A DNA stretch of 43,066 bases from Ruminiclostridium sp. (GTDB lineage: Bacteria > Bacillota > Clostridia > Oscillospirales > Ruminococcaceae). A program made the position numbers and the translations under genes. The DNA lies in assembly GCA_017635095.1 (NCBI GenBank), contig JAGBMA010000054.1, positions 1 to 43,066 of the forward strand. Reading direction: 5' to 3'. Positions 33,836-42,005 of this stretch are shown piece after piece; the first letter of the stretch is position 1, and each line of letters opens with the position of its first letter. The notes beneath the pieces were generated by a model. That model saw nothing but the letters and a program-made list of their open reading frames with translations. It made no database searches and was not told the DNA's origin.

Positions 33836-34465
33836 TTATGCTTTTTCGGGCACAAGTTCTGTTATTGCAGACTTAACGATATCTTCCGGGTCACCGTCAA
33901 GTGCTATCCATTTACCGACTGCCGACTGAGGCAATATCACGGGCATACGGTCATGTATGCCGCTGACGGCTTCACACGGGGGTCTTGTCAGCACAACGAA
34001 CACCGGGTATCTGAATCCGTTCATCTCCTCGAACCGGTACAGCCCCGCGAGCCATGTTATACCGCTGTCTTTCGGCTGTATCGCGTACTTTTCGCCGGTT
34101 CTCGTCCTGCCGTCGGGAGTTTTGTAGTGCTGCCACTCGTAGTACCAAGAAGCGGGAATAACACATCTCCGCCGGTACCATGAGTCCCGGAATGTCGGCT
34201 TCTCGGCGGCGGATTCTATTCTTGCATTTACTATCGGAGATTTCAGCCCGCTGACCGAAAATCCCCATTGCATCGGGAATACTGCCCTCTGTCCGTTTCG
34301 TGCGGGGGCGATGACTGCCGCAATATCGGTAGGGCGTATCTCACCGGACATTGTGAGCGGACGCGACAGACTTATCATCATCTGCTGTGCGAATGAGGCA
34401 TTCTGCGCTTCGTCAATGAACGGTTTCAGTTCTTTGTCTATGTCGGCATAAAATCGGGTACACAT
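33836..34465 (-). CDS. SRAP domain protein (YedK/HMCES family)
   Basis: 209 residues, complete. The catalytic Cys2 follows Met and forms the thiazolidine crosslink to abasic sites. The rest of the active site is present: NARIES (Asn80, Arg82, Glu84), PASWYYEW with Glu110 and IHDRMP with His171. It protects single-stranded abasic DNA during replication. The gene follows a scarred region that carries a copy of the S24 repressor's promoter and first codons, so it probably answers to that repressor. Its first 41 residues are also found as a fragment at 38644. Confidence 0.93.
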   Translation of the reverse strand: MCTRFYADIDKELKPFIDEAQNASFAQQMMISLSRPLTMSGEIRPTDIAAVIAPARNGQRAVFPMQWGFSVSGLKSPIVNARIESAAEKPTFRDSWYRRRCVIPASWYYEWQHYKTPDGRTRTGEKYAIQPKDSGITWLAGLYRFEEMNGFRYPVFVVLTRPPCEAVSGIHDRMPVILPQSAVGKWIALDGDPEDIVKSAITELVPEKA

Positions 34466-34466
34466 T

Positions 34467-34590
34467 TTACTCTTCCAATTCCACTTTTACTTTCTCACAA
34501 AACAATTCAAAACCAATATCCTGCTCCGCCGAATAAATACGGAAATACCAGTTCTTCAGCCTGTTTCGCGTTGTATTTTATGTCAGTCAT
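34467..34590 (-). pseudogene. Deletion junction: truncated S24-repressor start fused to a lost gene's tail
   Basis: From the ATG at 34590 the first 11 codons (MTDIKYNAKQA) equal the repressor at 41973. The frame then leaves the homology at CAGGCT and stops at 34507. In another frame the following DNA reads NWYFRIYSAEQDIGFELF...ELEE and stops at 34467, just before SRAP, looking like the 3' end of an unrelated gene. This is a deletion that joined the repressor's first codons to the tail of a gene that preceded SRAP. It leaves no functional repressor here. Confidence 0.7.
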
Positions 34591-34608
34591 ATATATGTCA
34601 CCTGCAAA

Positions 34609-34720
34609 CATATTATATCCCGATAAGCGCAATTTGTCAATAGCAAATATCCGATTTGGAACAATTTACACATTTTTCGTTGCAAATTTGGGACAATTGA
34701 TGAATAATGCTGAGGTTGGA
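34609..34720 (-). repeat. Copy 1 of the S24-repressor control region
   Basis: 112 bp with only two mismatches to 42006-42117, plus 33 identical bp at 34558-34590 versus 41941-41973 (start of the repressor gene). It contains the promoter and two half-similar boxes, TTGTCCCAAATTTG and TTGTTCCAAATCGG, about 32 bp apart: candidate repressor operators, here placed ahead of SRAP. Confidence 0.88.
34612..34640 (-). promoter_or_regulatory. Promoter ahead of SRAP (duplicate of the repressor promoter)
   Basis: On the minus strand, TTGACA (34635-34640), a 17-bp spacer and TATAAT (34612-34617): perfect consensus. Confidence 0.9.
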
Positions 34721-34800
34721 AATAGGACGTGCAGAAGAGAAAATCACAGTTATCACCAGATATGGACACACCCGCCCCATGCAGCCGCATTCAACATAAA

Positions 34801-34833
34801 TAAAGCAAGGCTCTGATGCGGAACAGAGCCTTG
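34801..34833 (-). terminator. Intrinsic terminator of the ABC-2 exporter operon
   Basis: A 10-bp perfect stem CAAGGCTCTG (34806-34815) / CAGAGCCTTG (34824-34833), followed by CTTTATTT on the minus strand. It lies directly beyond the last permease gene. Confidence 0.83.
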
Positions 34834-34836
34834 TTA

Positions 34837-35643
34837 TCAATTTCCTGAACTTTTATAGAACCGCATACTGAATCTCCAGAATAAGTATGCCGCAAGATAC
34901 ATCAGAACACCGATGACCGGCGTGAGATACATAAATATCTCAGGATATTCCGCCATATCGCTTTTCCGGAGAAGGAACTGCGCCGGAAAGTAATTCACGA
35001 ATGCAAATGGCATCACATAGATCATAATTACCTGAATGAACCTGTTGAAAATGCTTATCGGATAGCCTGCAAATTTACGCATATTCCAGTAAAGCATCTC
35101 CCTTAAGCTCTCCGTTTGCAGCAGATAGATGTTCAGCGCTGCAAGCAGCAGAAAGACCGCGCCTTGTATCAGCACTCCGCCTGCTACTGTCAGAATATAG
35201 TATATCGCATTGAAAAAATTCCATTGTATGCCGACTTTCCCCGCAGACAGCAGGAACAGTACCAGCCCGAGACCCCCGTGACCAATGGCCGCGAACCAGT
35301 CGGAATTTACAAATATTATCTGAAAAAGAAGTCCCCTCGGCCGGAGTATGAAACGGTCAAAGCTTCCGTCCCGGACAGTCTTCCCGAAGTCACGGAGTCC
35401 CGTGAAAAAGATTATCATTATTCCGTAGGTCAGGAACAGCAGGCTGAACAGAAACAGCATTTCGTAAATGTCCCAGCCGTTCAGAGTGTCAAATTTCAGC
35501 AGCGTGAACCATATCACGATAATTCCCGTGGCTTCACGCAGGAATACCGCAAGTGACCTCAGCACGGCATCGACGCGGTACTGGAACCATGCTTTTGCAG
35601 TCGTTTTCGTATAGACCGCCATTAAGTGCAGTGTATCTTTCAT
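34837..35643 (-). CDS. ABC-2-family exporter permease
   Basis: 268 residues from the ATG at 35643, with GGGAGG upstream. Six membrane spans. The pattern with FTGLRDFGKTVRDGSFDRFILRPRGLLFQI after the second span is typical of the ABC-2-family permeases (DUF990 type) that pair with a sister permease and one or two ATPases. It starts immediately after the stop codon of the sister permease gene. Substrate unknown; drug or lipid export is the usual guess for this family. Confidence 0.88.
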   Translation of the reverse strand: MKDTLHLMAVYTKTTAKAWFQYRVDAVLRSLAVFLREATGIIVIWFTLLKFDTLNGWDIYEMLFLFSLLFLTYGIMIIFFTGLRDFGKTVRDGSFDRFILRPRGLLFQIIFVNSDWFAAIGHGGLGLVLFLLSAGKVGIQWNFFNAIYYILTVAGGVLIQGAVFLLLAALNIYLLQTESLREMLYWNMRKFAGYPISIFNRFIQVIMIYVMPFAFVNYFPAQFLLRKSDMAEYPEIFMYLTPVIGVLMYLAAYLFWRFSMRFYKSSGN

Positions 35644-35644
35644 T

Positions 35645-36433
35645 TCAGCCTCCCTGAACAACAAGCTTTCGCTGACCTTTTCTCCATAACAGATCACCTA
35701 TAAGGTATATCAATACTGTCCATACGATCTGTATCGCGCATTTTACAGCGATCCCGCCGTAGGAGAGCTGACCGAGATAGATCTGCACCGGGGTGAAATA
35801 TATTGAGGCGAACGGCGTAAGATCCAGCACTCCCTGCATCCACTCCGGCATGAACCACAGCGGGATCATCGAGCCGGAAAGCACATTCACGAACACATTC
35901 TTGATAGTGATAAGGCTCCAGATATTTACCAGCCAGAACGCTGTCATCTGTACCGCAAAACTTATCGTCCACAAAACGCCGTAACCCAGTACCGCGCTTA
36001 TGAGAAAAAGCAGAAAGTGAGGCGCGTCGGCGGGCGCTTGTACACCTGTTGTGAGGACAGCTATGATAAGCACGGGAATAAACTTGAATATGATATTGAA
36101 TGCCGAATTTCCGACATTCTCGGCTATCATTCGTCCCTTGAAGCTTATCGGCCGCAGAAGCTCTGTCGAAATGCTGCCGTCCCATATCTTGTTCGGCAGA
36201 AAATAGTCGTCCGGCGAAAAAATAGTGCCAAGCCCCAGCGACAGGACAAAATTCGTTGTGACCATTGACATCGTTATACCATCTACCTTATCCTCGCCGC
36301 CGTACAATGCACGGTATATCTCATAGAAAATAAAGAATTGCAGGACGGTCGAAAGTATGCTCATAAGGTGATCGAAGCGGTACGCGCTCCTGCCGAGAAA
36401 TACTTTTTTTGCATACGCCGTATATGCAGTCAC
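35645..36433 (-). CDS. ABC-2-family exporter permease
   Basis: 262 residues, six membrane spans, with the cytoplasmic loop FSPDDYFLPNKIWDGSISTELLRPISFKG after the second span, equivalent to the loop in the partner permease. The two are likely to form a heterodimer. It overlaps the ATPase gene upstream by 4 bp. Confidence 0.88.
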   Translation of the reverse strand: MTAYTAYAKKVFLGRSAYRFDHLMSILSTVLQFFIFYEIYRALYGGEDKVDGITMSMVTTNFVLSLGLGTIFSPDDYFLPNKIWDGSISTELLRPISFKGRMIAENVGNSAFNIIFKFIPVLIIAVLTTGVQAPADAPHFLLFLISAVLGYGVLWTISFAVQMTAFWLVNIWSLITIKNVFVNVLSGSMIPLWFMPEWMQGVLDLTPFASIYFTPVQIYLGQLSYGGIAVKCAIQIVWTVLIYLIGDLLWRKGQRKLVVQGG

Positions 36434-37413
36434 GCCGCTCCCTCCCCGCCGTATATTTTCCTGATGATGCTCTCGATATCCGGTTCGGATATGTTTATGT
36501 CACGAACACTGTAGTTTTGCAGAAGCAGGCTCATAAGATCGTTGATATGTACATCTTTTCCGAAAATGAAGCGTTTATGCCGCGCGTCGATGACCTCCGT
36601 TTCAACTCCCGCGACGGGTACAGTCTCGGTATCTGTCATAAACTCGACTTCAAGACTGCGTGAGGAGCTGTAACGCTCACGGATATCGGACAATGAGCCG
36701 TCATAGACCTTGCTTCCTTTGTCGATGATAATGACGCGTTTGCAGGTCTTTTCGATGTCCTGCATATCGTGGGTAGTGAAGATCATCGTCACATTATCCT
36801 TCGCGTTCAGTTCGCGTATAAAAGTGCGTATCGCTTCTTTTCCCACAACATCTACTCCTATCGTCGGTTCGTCGAAAAAGACTATCTCCGGAGAATGGAG
36901 CAATGCAGCCGCTATATCCGAGCGCATACGCTGGCCGAGCGAGAGCTGACGCACAGGCTGATCTATAAATCCGCTCATATCGAGCATTTCCGTAAATCTG
37001 ACGAGGTTCTTCTTATACACATCATCGGGTATGCGGTAGATCGCTTTCAGCAGCTCGAAGCTGTCGATCACGGGCAGGTCCCACTGAAGCTGCGATTTCT
37101 GGCCGAAAACGACTCCTATCCTGCCCACATAGCTTTTGCGCTGTTTATACGGGATAACTCCCGAACAGGTTATTTCGCCGCTGTCGGGAAAGAGAATGCC
37201 GGACAGCATTTTGATAGTCGTGGATTTTCCGGCACCGTTGGGACCGATAAATCCCACCATTTCGCCCTGACCGATAGAAAAGCTGATATCCTTTACGGCT
37301 TCACGCTTTTCATATTTCGGAGCGACAAGATTTGCGAGCATACCGGGAATGCCGCTTCTGCGCCTGCTCACCCTGAAAGTTTTGCTTACGTTCTTTACTT
37401 CGATAAATCCCAT
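36430..37413 (-). CDS. ABC transporter ATP-binding protein
   Basis: 327 residues, complete. Walker A is GPNGAGKST near residue 57, the Q-loop is in GVVFGQKSQLQWDLPV, the signature is LSLGQRMRSDI, Walker B is EIVFFDEPTIGVD, and the H-loop is in TTHDMQD. A C-terminal 80-residue extension closes the protein. The long N-terminus and the FGQKSQLQWDLP motif are characteristic of the ATPase of ABC-2-family (DUF990-type) exporters. It is the only intact ATPase of the operon. Confidence 0.92.
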   Translation of the reverse strand: MGFIEVKNVSKTFRVSRRRSGIPGMLANLVAPKYEKREAVKDISFSIGQGEMVGFIGPNGAGKSTTIKMLSGILFPDSGEITCSGVIPYKQRKSYVGRIGVVFGQKSQLQWDLPVIDSFELLKAIYRIPDDVYKKNLVRFTEMLDMSGFIDQPVRQLSLGQRMRSDIAAALLHSPEIVFFDEPTIGVDVVGKEAIRTFIRELNAKDNVTMIFTTHDMQDIEKTCKRVIIIDKGSKVYDGSLSDIRERYSSSRSLEVEFMTDTETVPVAGVETEVIDARHKRFIFGKDVHINDLMSLLLQNYSVRDINISEPDIESIIRKIYGGEGAA

Positions 37414-38102
37414 TTTTCTCCCCTTATCTGCAATATAAGTTCTTCGAGATCCGGCTTGTGTATGCCGATCTCGGTTATCTCCGTCTGTTTCAGTATCAAA
37501 GCCGTGATCTCCGCCGCTGTTATGTGATTTGAATTATATTCGAGCGTTATGGAATTTCCTTCAAGCGAATATTTTCTTACGGGAAGATCGTCAAGGTCGG
37601 GAACGCTGCCGCTGAAATATACAGTCATAGTGTTTATCGGCATATACCTGCTCCGGAGGTTATCGAGGCTTCCGTAAAACACAAGCTTACCGCCGTCAAG
37701 TACCGCAAGCCTTGTGCACACCCTTGAGATACTTGCCATATCGTGAGATGTGAGCATCACCGTCATTCCGTTATCCGCGCCTTGTTTCAGGATCTCACAG
37801 ATCGCGGTTCTTCCGTTTTCATCAAGTCCCACATTCGGCTCATCAAGGAGAAGCAGCTTCGGCTCATACAATAGCGCTGCGCCAAGCTCCGCTCTCATCT
37901 TCTGACCGAGGGAAAGGTCTTTCACTCTGCTTTCCGACAGCTCCGCAAACCCGAGCTTTCCGGCAAGATTGCTGTATCTCCGCCTGAAATATTCTCCGGA
38001 AAGCCCATAGATCGCCGCTGTCATCTCAAAGCCCTGCAGTACGGTATCTTCCTTTTCAAGCAGCGGAGTTCCGACAATAAAAAGGACGAAATGAGCCTGA
38101 CA
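37395..38102 (-). pseudogene. 5'-truncated ABC ATPase (no Walker A)
   Basis: The frame is open from 38102 down. Homology to its neighbour begins near VGTPLLEKEDTVLQGFEM, the Q-loop region. The signature LSLGQKMRAEL, Walker B LLLLDEPNVGLD and switch TSHD are present, but the N-terminal part with Walker A is absent. The sequence upstream is unrelated DNA starting with the cloverleaf at 38109-38218. No GxxGxGKST is found on this strand further upstream, so it is a truncation and not a frameshift. It overlaps the intact ATPase gene by 19 bp. The original operon thus had two ATPases and two permeases. Confidence 0.85.
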
Positions 38103-38108
38103 TCAAGG

Positions 38109-38218
38109 AATGTGTCCGTTGTTTAAATGCGCCGCAGGTGCATTGGAACAACATCTGAAAGTCTGTTTTACAGACTTTCAGGCAATAACTGCCAAAAGGC
38201 AGTTATTGAGGACACATT
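38109..38218 (-). ncRNA. Promoter-led 110-nt cloverleaf, putative structured RNA or element end
   Basis: The outer stem is AATGTGTCC (38109-38117) with GGACACATT (38210-38218). Inside are three hairpins. H1 (38118-38152) pairs GTTGTT/AACAAC and AATGC/GCATT. H2 (38155-38181) is an 11-bp stem, CTGAAAGTCTG with its complement, and a TTTTA loop. H3 (38183-38208) is an 11-bp stem, CAATAACTGCC with its complement, and an AAAA loop. Only one or two unpaired bases separate the arms. A promoter on the minus strand would start RNA right at the outer stem. It sits exactly where the ABC gene is truncated. No tRNA features (no CCA, no TTCGA arm). Confidence 0.6.
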
Positions 38219-38643
38219 AATTATACCACAATTTTCAGCAAGTTTCAACAGTTATACACCAACTACACGACCGTGAGGCAAAAGGCTCTGGAGCCTGGCG
38301 GTATCAGCGAGCCCGAAGCTGTCATGGTGACCGGATACAGTGCCGGCGCAGGAGCGGCTTCACTGCTCGCAAACGATGTGTTCACAAACTATTTCCCGAA
38401 CGCTGGGAGCAAGACCTTGCCGGTCGATGCAATGCTCATGTTCATCAATAACCGGCACAGCATCTCGGCTGATGTATGGAAGAGCCCTCCGGAGATCTCA
38501 GCCGGGATAAAGACAAGCAATATCGTGCTCGACAGTCTGACTGCACTTCGTGACGACTTCGGAGATGATGTAACGATACTGTTTGACTGCTCTGCCCGTG
38601 ACGGTGAACTTGCAAAGGCACAGAATCTTTTTGATAACGGTAA
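38219..38643 (+). pseudogene. Fragment of a GxSxG-type gene, both ends lost
   Basis: An open plus-strand frame (no start codon with a ribosome binding site) encodes LYTNYTTVRQKALEPGG, then VMVTGYSAGAGAASLLA and a further 100 residues including ILFDCSARDGELAKAQNLF. GYSAG resembles the nucleophile elbow of alpha/beta hydrolases. At 38644 homology switches to the antisense of SRAP, and on the left it ends at the cloverleaf, so it is a scrap of a foreign or displaced gene. Confidence 0.5.
38220..38248 (-). promoter_or_regulatory. Promoter reading into the cloverleaf
   Basis: On the minus strand, TTGAAA (38243-38248), a 17-bp spacer and TATAAT (38220-38225). The expected start near 38213 lies in the 5' strand of the outer stem. 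It may now also drive the truncated exporter operon. Confidence 0.72.
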
Positions 38644-38766
38644 ACCGGACATTGTGAGAGTACGCGACAGGCTGATCATCATTTGCTGTGCGAACGAGGC
38701 GTTCTGAGCCTCGTCAATGAACGGTTTCAGTTCTTTGTCGATGTCGGCATAAAACCTTGTACACAT
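38644..38766 (-). pseudogene. SRAP gene fragment (first 41 codons)
   Basis: From the ATG at 38766 the protein MCTRFYADIDKELKPFIDE... runs nearly identically to the intact SRAP for 41 residues, to LTMSG, then breaks into the GxSxG fragment. DNA identity is high but not complete (roughly nine in ten by eye), so the two SRAP copies are not a very recent duplication. It lies 10 bp behind the GNAT gene, the ancestral last place in the polymerase operon. Confidence 0.88.
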
Positions 38767-38776
38767 ATTTTTTATT

Positions 38777-39226
38777 TTAACTCCATAATTCCATTTCACC
38801 GGAGTCCTTGAATCCGAATTTTTCGTACAAATGTTTTCCTGCGTTTGAGGGTTTCAGTTTAATGTTGTGAACGCCTTTCTCACATAGCCATTTGATGAGT
38901 TCCTGCATTATTTGTGTTGAACAGCCATTTCTTCTTTTTTCAGGAACACAGTAAACATCAATAATATATCCGTAAATAGGTGTTTTAAAGAAACAAAACG
39001 GAACATCTTCCTTTATAACAGCACCACCGCACGCAATTGTATTTCCGTTTTCACTGATAAGATAGTGTACGCCTTTTTCATCGTTATACAATTCCATATA
39101 TTTTTTGAGTATCAGTTCCTCAGCATTATCCCTCAGTAAATTTATAGACCCTACTTCTTTGAACATATCCATTTTCATCTTAACTACAACAGGTAAGTCC
39201 TTAATGGTTGCTTTTCTTATTTCCAT
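38777..39226 (-). CDS. GNAT-family N-acetyltransferase
   Basis: 149 residues from the ATG at 39226, with GGAGG 5 bp upstream. It has the GNAT fold: IRKATIKDLPVVVKM at the start, a central IIDVYCVPEKRRNGCSTQIMQELI with the acetyl-CoA motif A (R-R-x-G-x-S/G), and LKPSNAGKHLYEKFGFKDSG at the end. Higher A+T than the polymerase gene. It lies directly behind YolD in the operon with 1 bp between them. Substrate unknown. Confidence 0.9.
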   Translation of the reverse strand: MEIRKATIKDLPVVVKMKMDMFKEVGSINLLRDNAEELILKKYMELYNDEKGVHYLISENGNTIACGGAVIKEDVPFCFFKTPIYGYIIDVYCVPEKRRNGCSTQIMQELIKWLCEKGVHNIKLKPSNAGKHLYEKFGFKDSGEMELWS

Positions 39227-39227
39227 A

Positions 39228-39719
39228 TTATCCTCCATATCCAATTTTTATTATATCCTCAAACCGTATACGTTTTCCGTCCACTGTCATTGTTCTCTTT
39301 ACGGCCGGATCTATGCAGCTCACAACGCCGGTTGTCTTCACATACTGCCCGCGGCAGCCGTAAGCGTCGTTGTTTTCGTCAGCACAGGGAACGAAATGCG
39401 TGACCGTCACGGTGACGCTGTTCTCACGGGCGGCGCCGGAGTTACGGACAAGTTCCAGCAGATCGGCGATGATGCAGTCAAGCGCCGCACACTCGTCCTC
39501 GGAAAGTTCGACGCGCTCGACATAAAGCTCGTCCTTTGCTTCTACTGCATCGGTAAATCCTTTGAGAGCATCAAAGGGGCTGAAGATCTTAGCGCGCTTG
39601 ACGGGATCCATTGCCGGGTGCTTTACTGAAAAAACATCACGCTGACGGTGAACGGGTCTTCCGGCTGCAAACACATCTGCGTACTTGAAATCCGCCGGCA
39701 TAGGCATATATCCGAGCAT
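39228..39719 (-). CDS. YolD-like family protein
   Basis: 163 residues with a YolD-like core (HPAMDPVKRAKIFSPFDALKGF and a C-terminal RTMTVDGKRIRFEDI). YolD-like proteins are encoded next to UvrX/DinB-type Y-family polymerases in Firmicutes and their phages and are thought to be accessory to translesion synthesis. Here it follows the polymerase gene by 45 bp, with AAAGGAAG before its ATG. Confidence 0.88.
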   Translation of the reverse strand: MLGYMPMPADFKYADVFAAGRPVHRQRDVFSVKHPAMDPVKRAKIFSPFDALKGFTDAVEAKDELYVERVELSEDECAALDCIIADLLELVRNSGAARENSVTVTVTHFVPCADENNDAYGCRGQYVKTTGVVSCIDPAVKRTMTVDGKRIRFEDIIKIGYGG

Positions 39720-39764
39720 CTATCATCTTCCTTTCCGCGTACAGCGCAGAAAAGAAAGGGTCGG

Positions 39765-41162
39765 CTATGCCCTGTGACCACCGATCTGCGTATTACGCTC
39801 TCTTGTTGTCGCGCCTTGCAGGTAGTTCATTCCGTGCAGTACGGCGTTATTGCCGAACTTCGCGCGAACAGCCTGCATAGCGCCCTGCAATCTTTTTTCC
39901 TTGTCCATTTTGTCGTGATCCGTGAAAAAATCAAGCTGAAAAAATCCCTCGTCGGCAGTCACATCTGCCGCGCAGACCCCGAGCTTGCGGAACAGCAGCC
40001 GGTGGTCTGTTTTCCTGTCGAAATCCGGCAGCATCACCTCTGTGATGGATCGGGAGAGATTCGTCCGCTCCATTGTCCGCAAAGTACCGTTGGAGTGCTT
40101 CGGGTGCAGCCTGCCATAGAAATCAATGCACACGGCTCCGCTGTACTGCGGGCAGTATTCCAGCGATCTGAAGTCATAACTCACCCACCATGTAAATATG
40201 TCGGAAACGAGATTTTTCGCAAACATATCGGTGCTGAGGACATCTATCATTTCCGAAAAGACTATCCGCGCCTCATCGTACTTGTACGGACGCGGGAGCA
40301 CCTGACCGTTGGAGAGCGAATGATTGTCGGTATGGTAGTGCTTTATATCATACATAGTGACCGGTTCTATTCCCCATGCGTGGTCTATCATTATCTCGCC
40401 GTCGATGCCGAAAGTCTTGTAGAACCATTCCTCGTTCTCAATGGAGTACCTCGCCACATCGCCCATAGTGTGCAGCCCCGCGTTTTCGAGCCTTGCCGAC
40501 TTGCCCATGCCGACCTGCCAGAAGTCGGTGAGCGGGGTATGATCCCAGAGCAGGTACTTGTAGCTGTCCTCGTTGAGTTCCGCGATCCGCACACCGTCTT
40601 TGTCAGCGGTCGCTTTCTTGGCTACGATGTCCATTGCGACTTTCGCAAGATACATATTCGTACCGATGCCGACGGTAGCCGTTATACCCGTGACCGAGAG
40701 AACTTCCCGTATCATGGTCATAGCCATGACGTGAGCGGGGTGCTTTCCGGCGCGCGCGGCTTCTTCCTCGTAAATATGCAGATAGCGGGTGCAGTCTATG
40801 AAGCTTTCGTCTATGCTGTAAACATGGATATCCTCGGGTGCGGCATAGTGCAGAAAGATCGAGTATATCTGCGCCGAGACCCGCTCATATTCCGCCATCC
40901 GGGGAGCTGCAATGATGTAGTCAACAATGTGGTGAGTGCGCATTTCGTAGTTGAAGATAGCCTGCTTTGCTTCAAACAGCCGGGGTCTGCCAGGAACTCC
41001 GATAGCTTTCAGCGCCGGTGAAACTGCAAGACATATCGTCTGATCGGAACGGGTGGGGTCTGCGACCAGCAGCTTTGCCGTCAGTGGATCGAGCTTTCTT
41101 GCAGCGCACTCAACGCTTGCGTAGAATGATTTCATGTCTATTGCAATATACGCCCGTTCCAT
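39765..41162 (-). CDS. Y-family DNA polymerase (UmuC/UvrX-like)
   Basis: 465 residues. The catalytic carboxylates are in AIDMKSFYASVE (Asp9) and YSIDESFID (Asp118, Glu119). The little-finger region follows after about residue 245. Length and motif spelling are those of the UvrX/YqjW-type translesion polymerases of Firmicutes. It bypasses DNA lesions with low fidelity. It starts 16 bp behind the S24 repressor gene with GGAAGGTG, so its expression should follow RecA-driven self-cleavage of that repressor. Confidence 0.94.
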   Translation of the reverse strand: MERAYIAIDMKSFYASVECAARKLDPLTAKLLVADPTRSDQTICLAVSPALKAIGVPGRPRLFEAKQAIFNYEMRTHHIVDYIIAAPRMAEYERVSAQIYSIFLHYAAPEDIHVYSIDESFIDCTRYLHIYEEEAARAGKHPAHVMAMTMIREVLSVTGITATVGIGTNMYLAKVAMDIVAKKATADKDGVRIAELNEDSYKYLLWDHTPLTDFWQVGMGKSARLENAGLHTMGDVARYSIENEEWFYKTFGIDGEIMIDHAWGIEPVTMYDIKHYHTDNHSLSNGQVLPRPYKYDEARIVFSEMIDVLSTDMFAKNLVSDIFTWWVSYDFRSLEYCPQYSGAVCIDFYGRLHPKHSNGTLRTMERTNLSRSITEVMLPDFDRKTDHRLLFRKLGVCAADVTADEGFFQLDFFTDHDKMDKEKRLQGAMQAVRAKFGNNAVLHGMNYLQGATTRERNTQIGGHRA

Positions 41163-41178
41163 TAAATCACCTTCCGGA

Positions 41179-41973
41179 TCAGTTCAGGACCCGCCCATAG
41201 ACACGAAACTCCTGATACGGAGAGATCGGTCTCGGCTCCCAGTCACTGTTGTATGAGCGCAGAACTATCTGCGAATGTATGGTGCCGCTGCTGTCGGTGA
41301 ACTCGTCGCGCACAGACTCGTCCGGCTCCTGCTCATCATATATTTTGATGACAACTTCGTTGTCGATGCTGAAAATACCCACCTGTCCCGGGCGAAGAGT
41401 CTCCGTTTGCTGCACAAAAACGACCTGCTCGTTCACATAAACGGGCGACATACTGTTTCCGTCAACATACAGTGCGAAATCCGTTCCGGCAGGCACGAAA
41501 CTCTCGGGGTATTCCCTGCCCTCGAAATTCTCCTCGTCCATGAAATTGCCCGAGCCGGCGGCGGCACGGATATAGCTGGTGGGTATGATGACCGTAGCTG
41601 TTCTTGCAGGATCTTCGGGCATCACAGGCTTGTATTTTCCCGAAGCTATCAGCAGTTCCCGGTACTCCTCCAGCTTCTTCAAGCCCGGCTCGTTGAGTTC
41701 AAGGTCCGGCGGAAGCGTGAGATCGGTGAATTCCGCTATAATGTCGGGAGCGTTGAGCGCAAGGCTTATCGCAATGAGCTGATAGGCGGTCGGCACAGTT
41801 ATGCCTTTTTCCCACTTGCCCACAGCCGCGGTCTGGACGCTCACTCCGAATCCTGAAAGCACATTTGCGAGCTCGCTTTGTGTCAGGTGCCTTTTTTTGC
41901 GTATTCCGGCTATTTTGCTGCCCACGATATTGTCGTCTTTAGCCTGTTTCGCGTTGTATTTTATGTCAGTCAT
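41179..41973 (-). CDS. LexA-like S24 autocleaving repressor with XRE helix-turn-helix
   Basis: 264 residues, with AAAGGATAT before the ATG. The N-terminal XRE helix-turn-helix is IAGIRKKRHLTQSELANVL...VGKWEKGITVPTAYQLIAI (about 20-75). A linker follows to about 130. The C-terminal S24 peptidase has the cleavage bond Ala139-Gly140, nucleophile Ser174 (GNSMSP) and general base Lys210 (VVIKIY). All catalytic parts are present. It resembles CI/HdiR-type regulators of mobile mutagenesis cassettes more than housekeeping LexA. It heads the polymerase-YolD-GNAT operon and should repress its own promoter and the copy ahead of SRAP. Confidence 0.92.
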   Translation of the reverse strand: MTDIKYNAKQAKDDNIVGSKIAGIRKKRHLTQSELANVLSGFGVSVQTAAVGKWEKGITVPTAYQLIAISLALNAPDIIAEFTDLTLPPDLELNEPGLKKLEEYRELLIASGKYKPVMPEDPARTATVIIPTSYIRAAAGSGNFMDEENFEGREYPESFVPAGTDFALYVDGNSMSPVYVNEQVVFVQQTETLRPGQVGIFSIDNEVVIKIYDEQEPDESVRDEFTDSSGTIHSQIVLRSYNSDWEPRPISPYQEFRVYGRVLN

Positions 41974-42005
41974 AATATATATCCTTTCCGATAATGGCTT
42001 ATAAG

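Noticed and set aside
39648-41021. 457-codon open frame antisense to the Y-family polymerase
   Set aside because: The polymerase reads in the opposite direction with intact active-site motifs and operon context.
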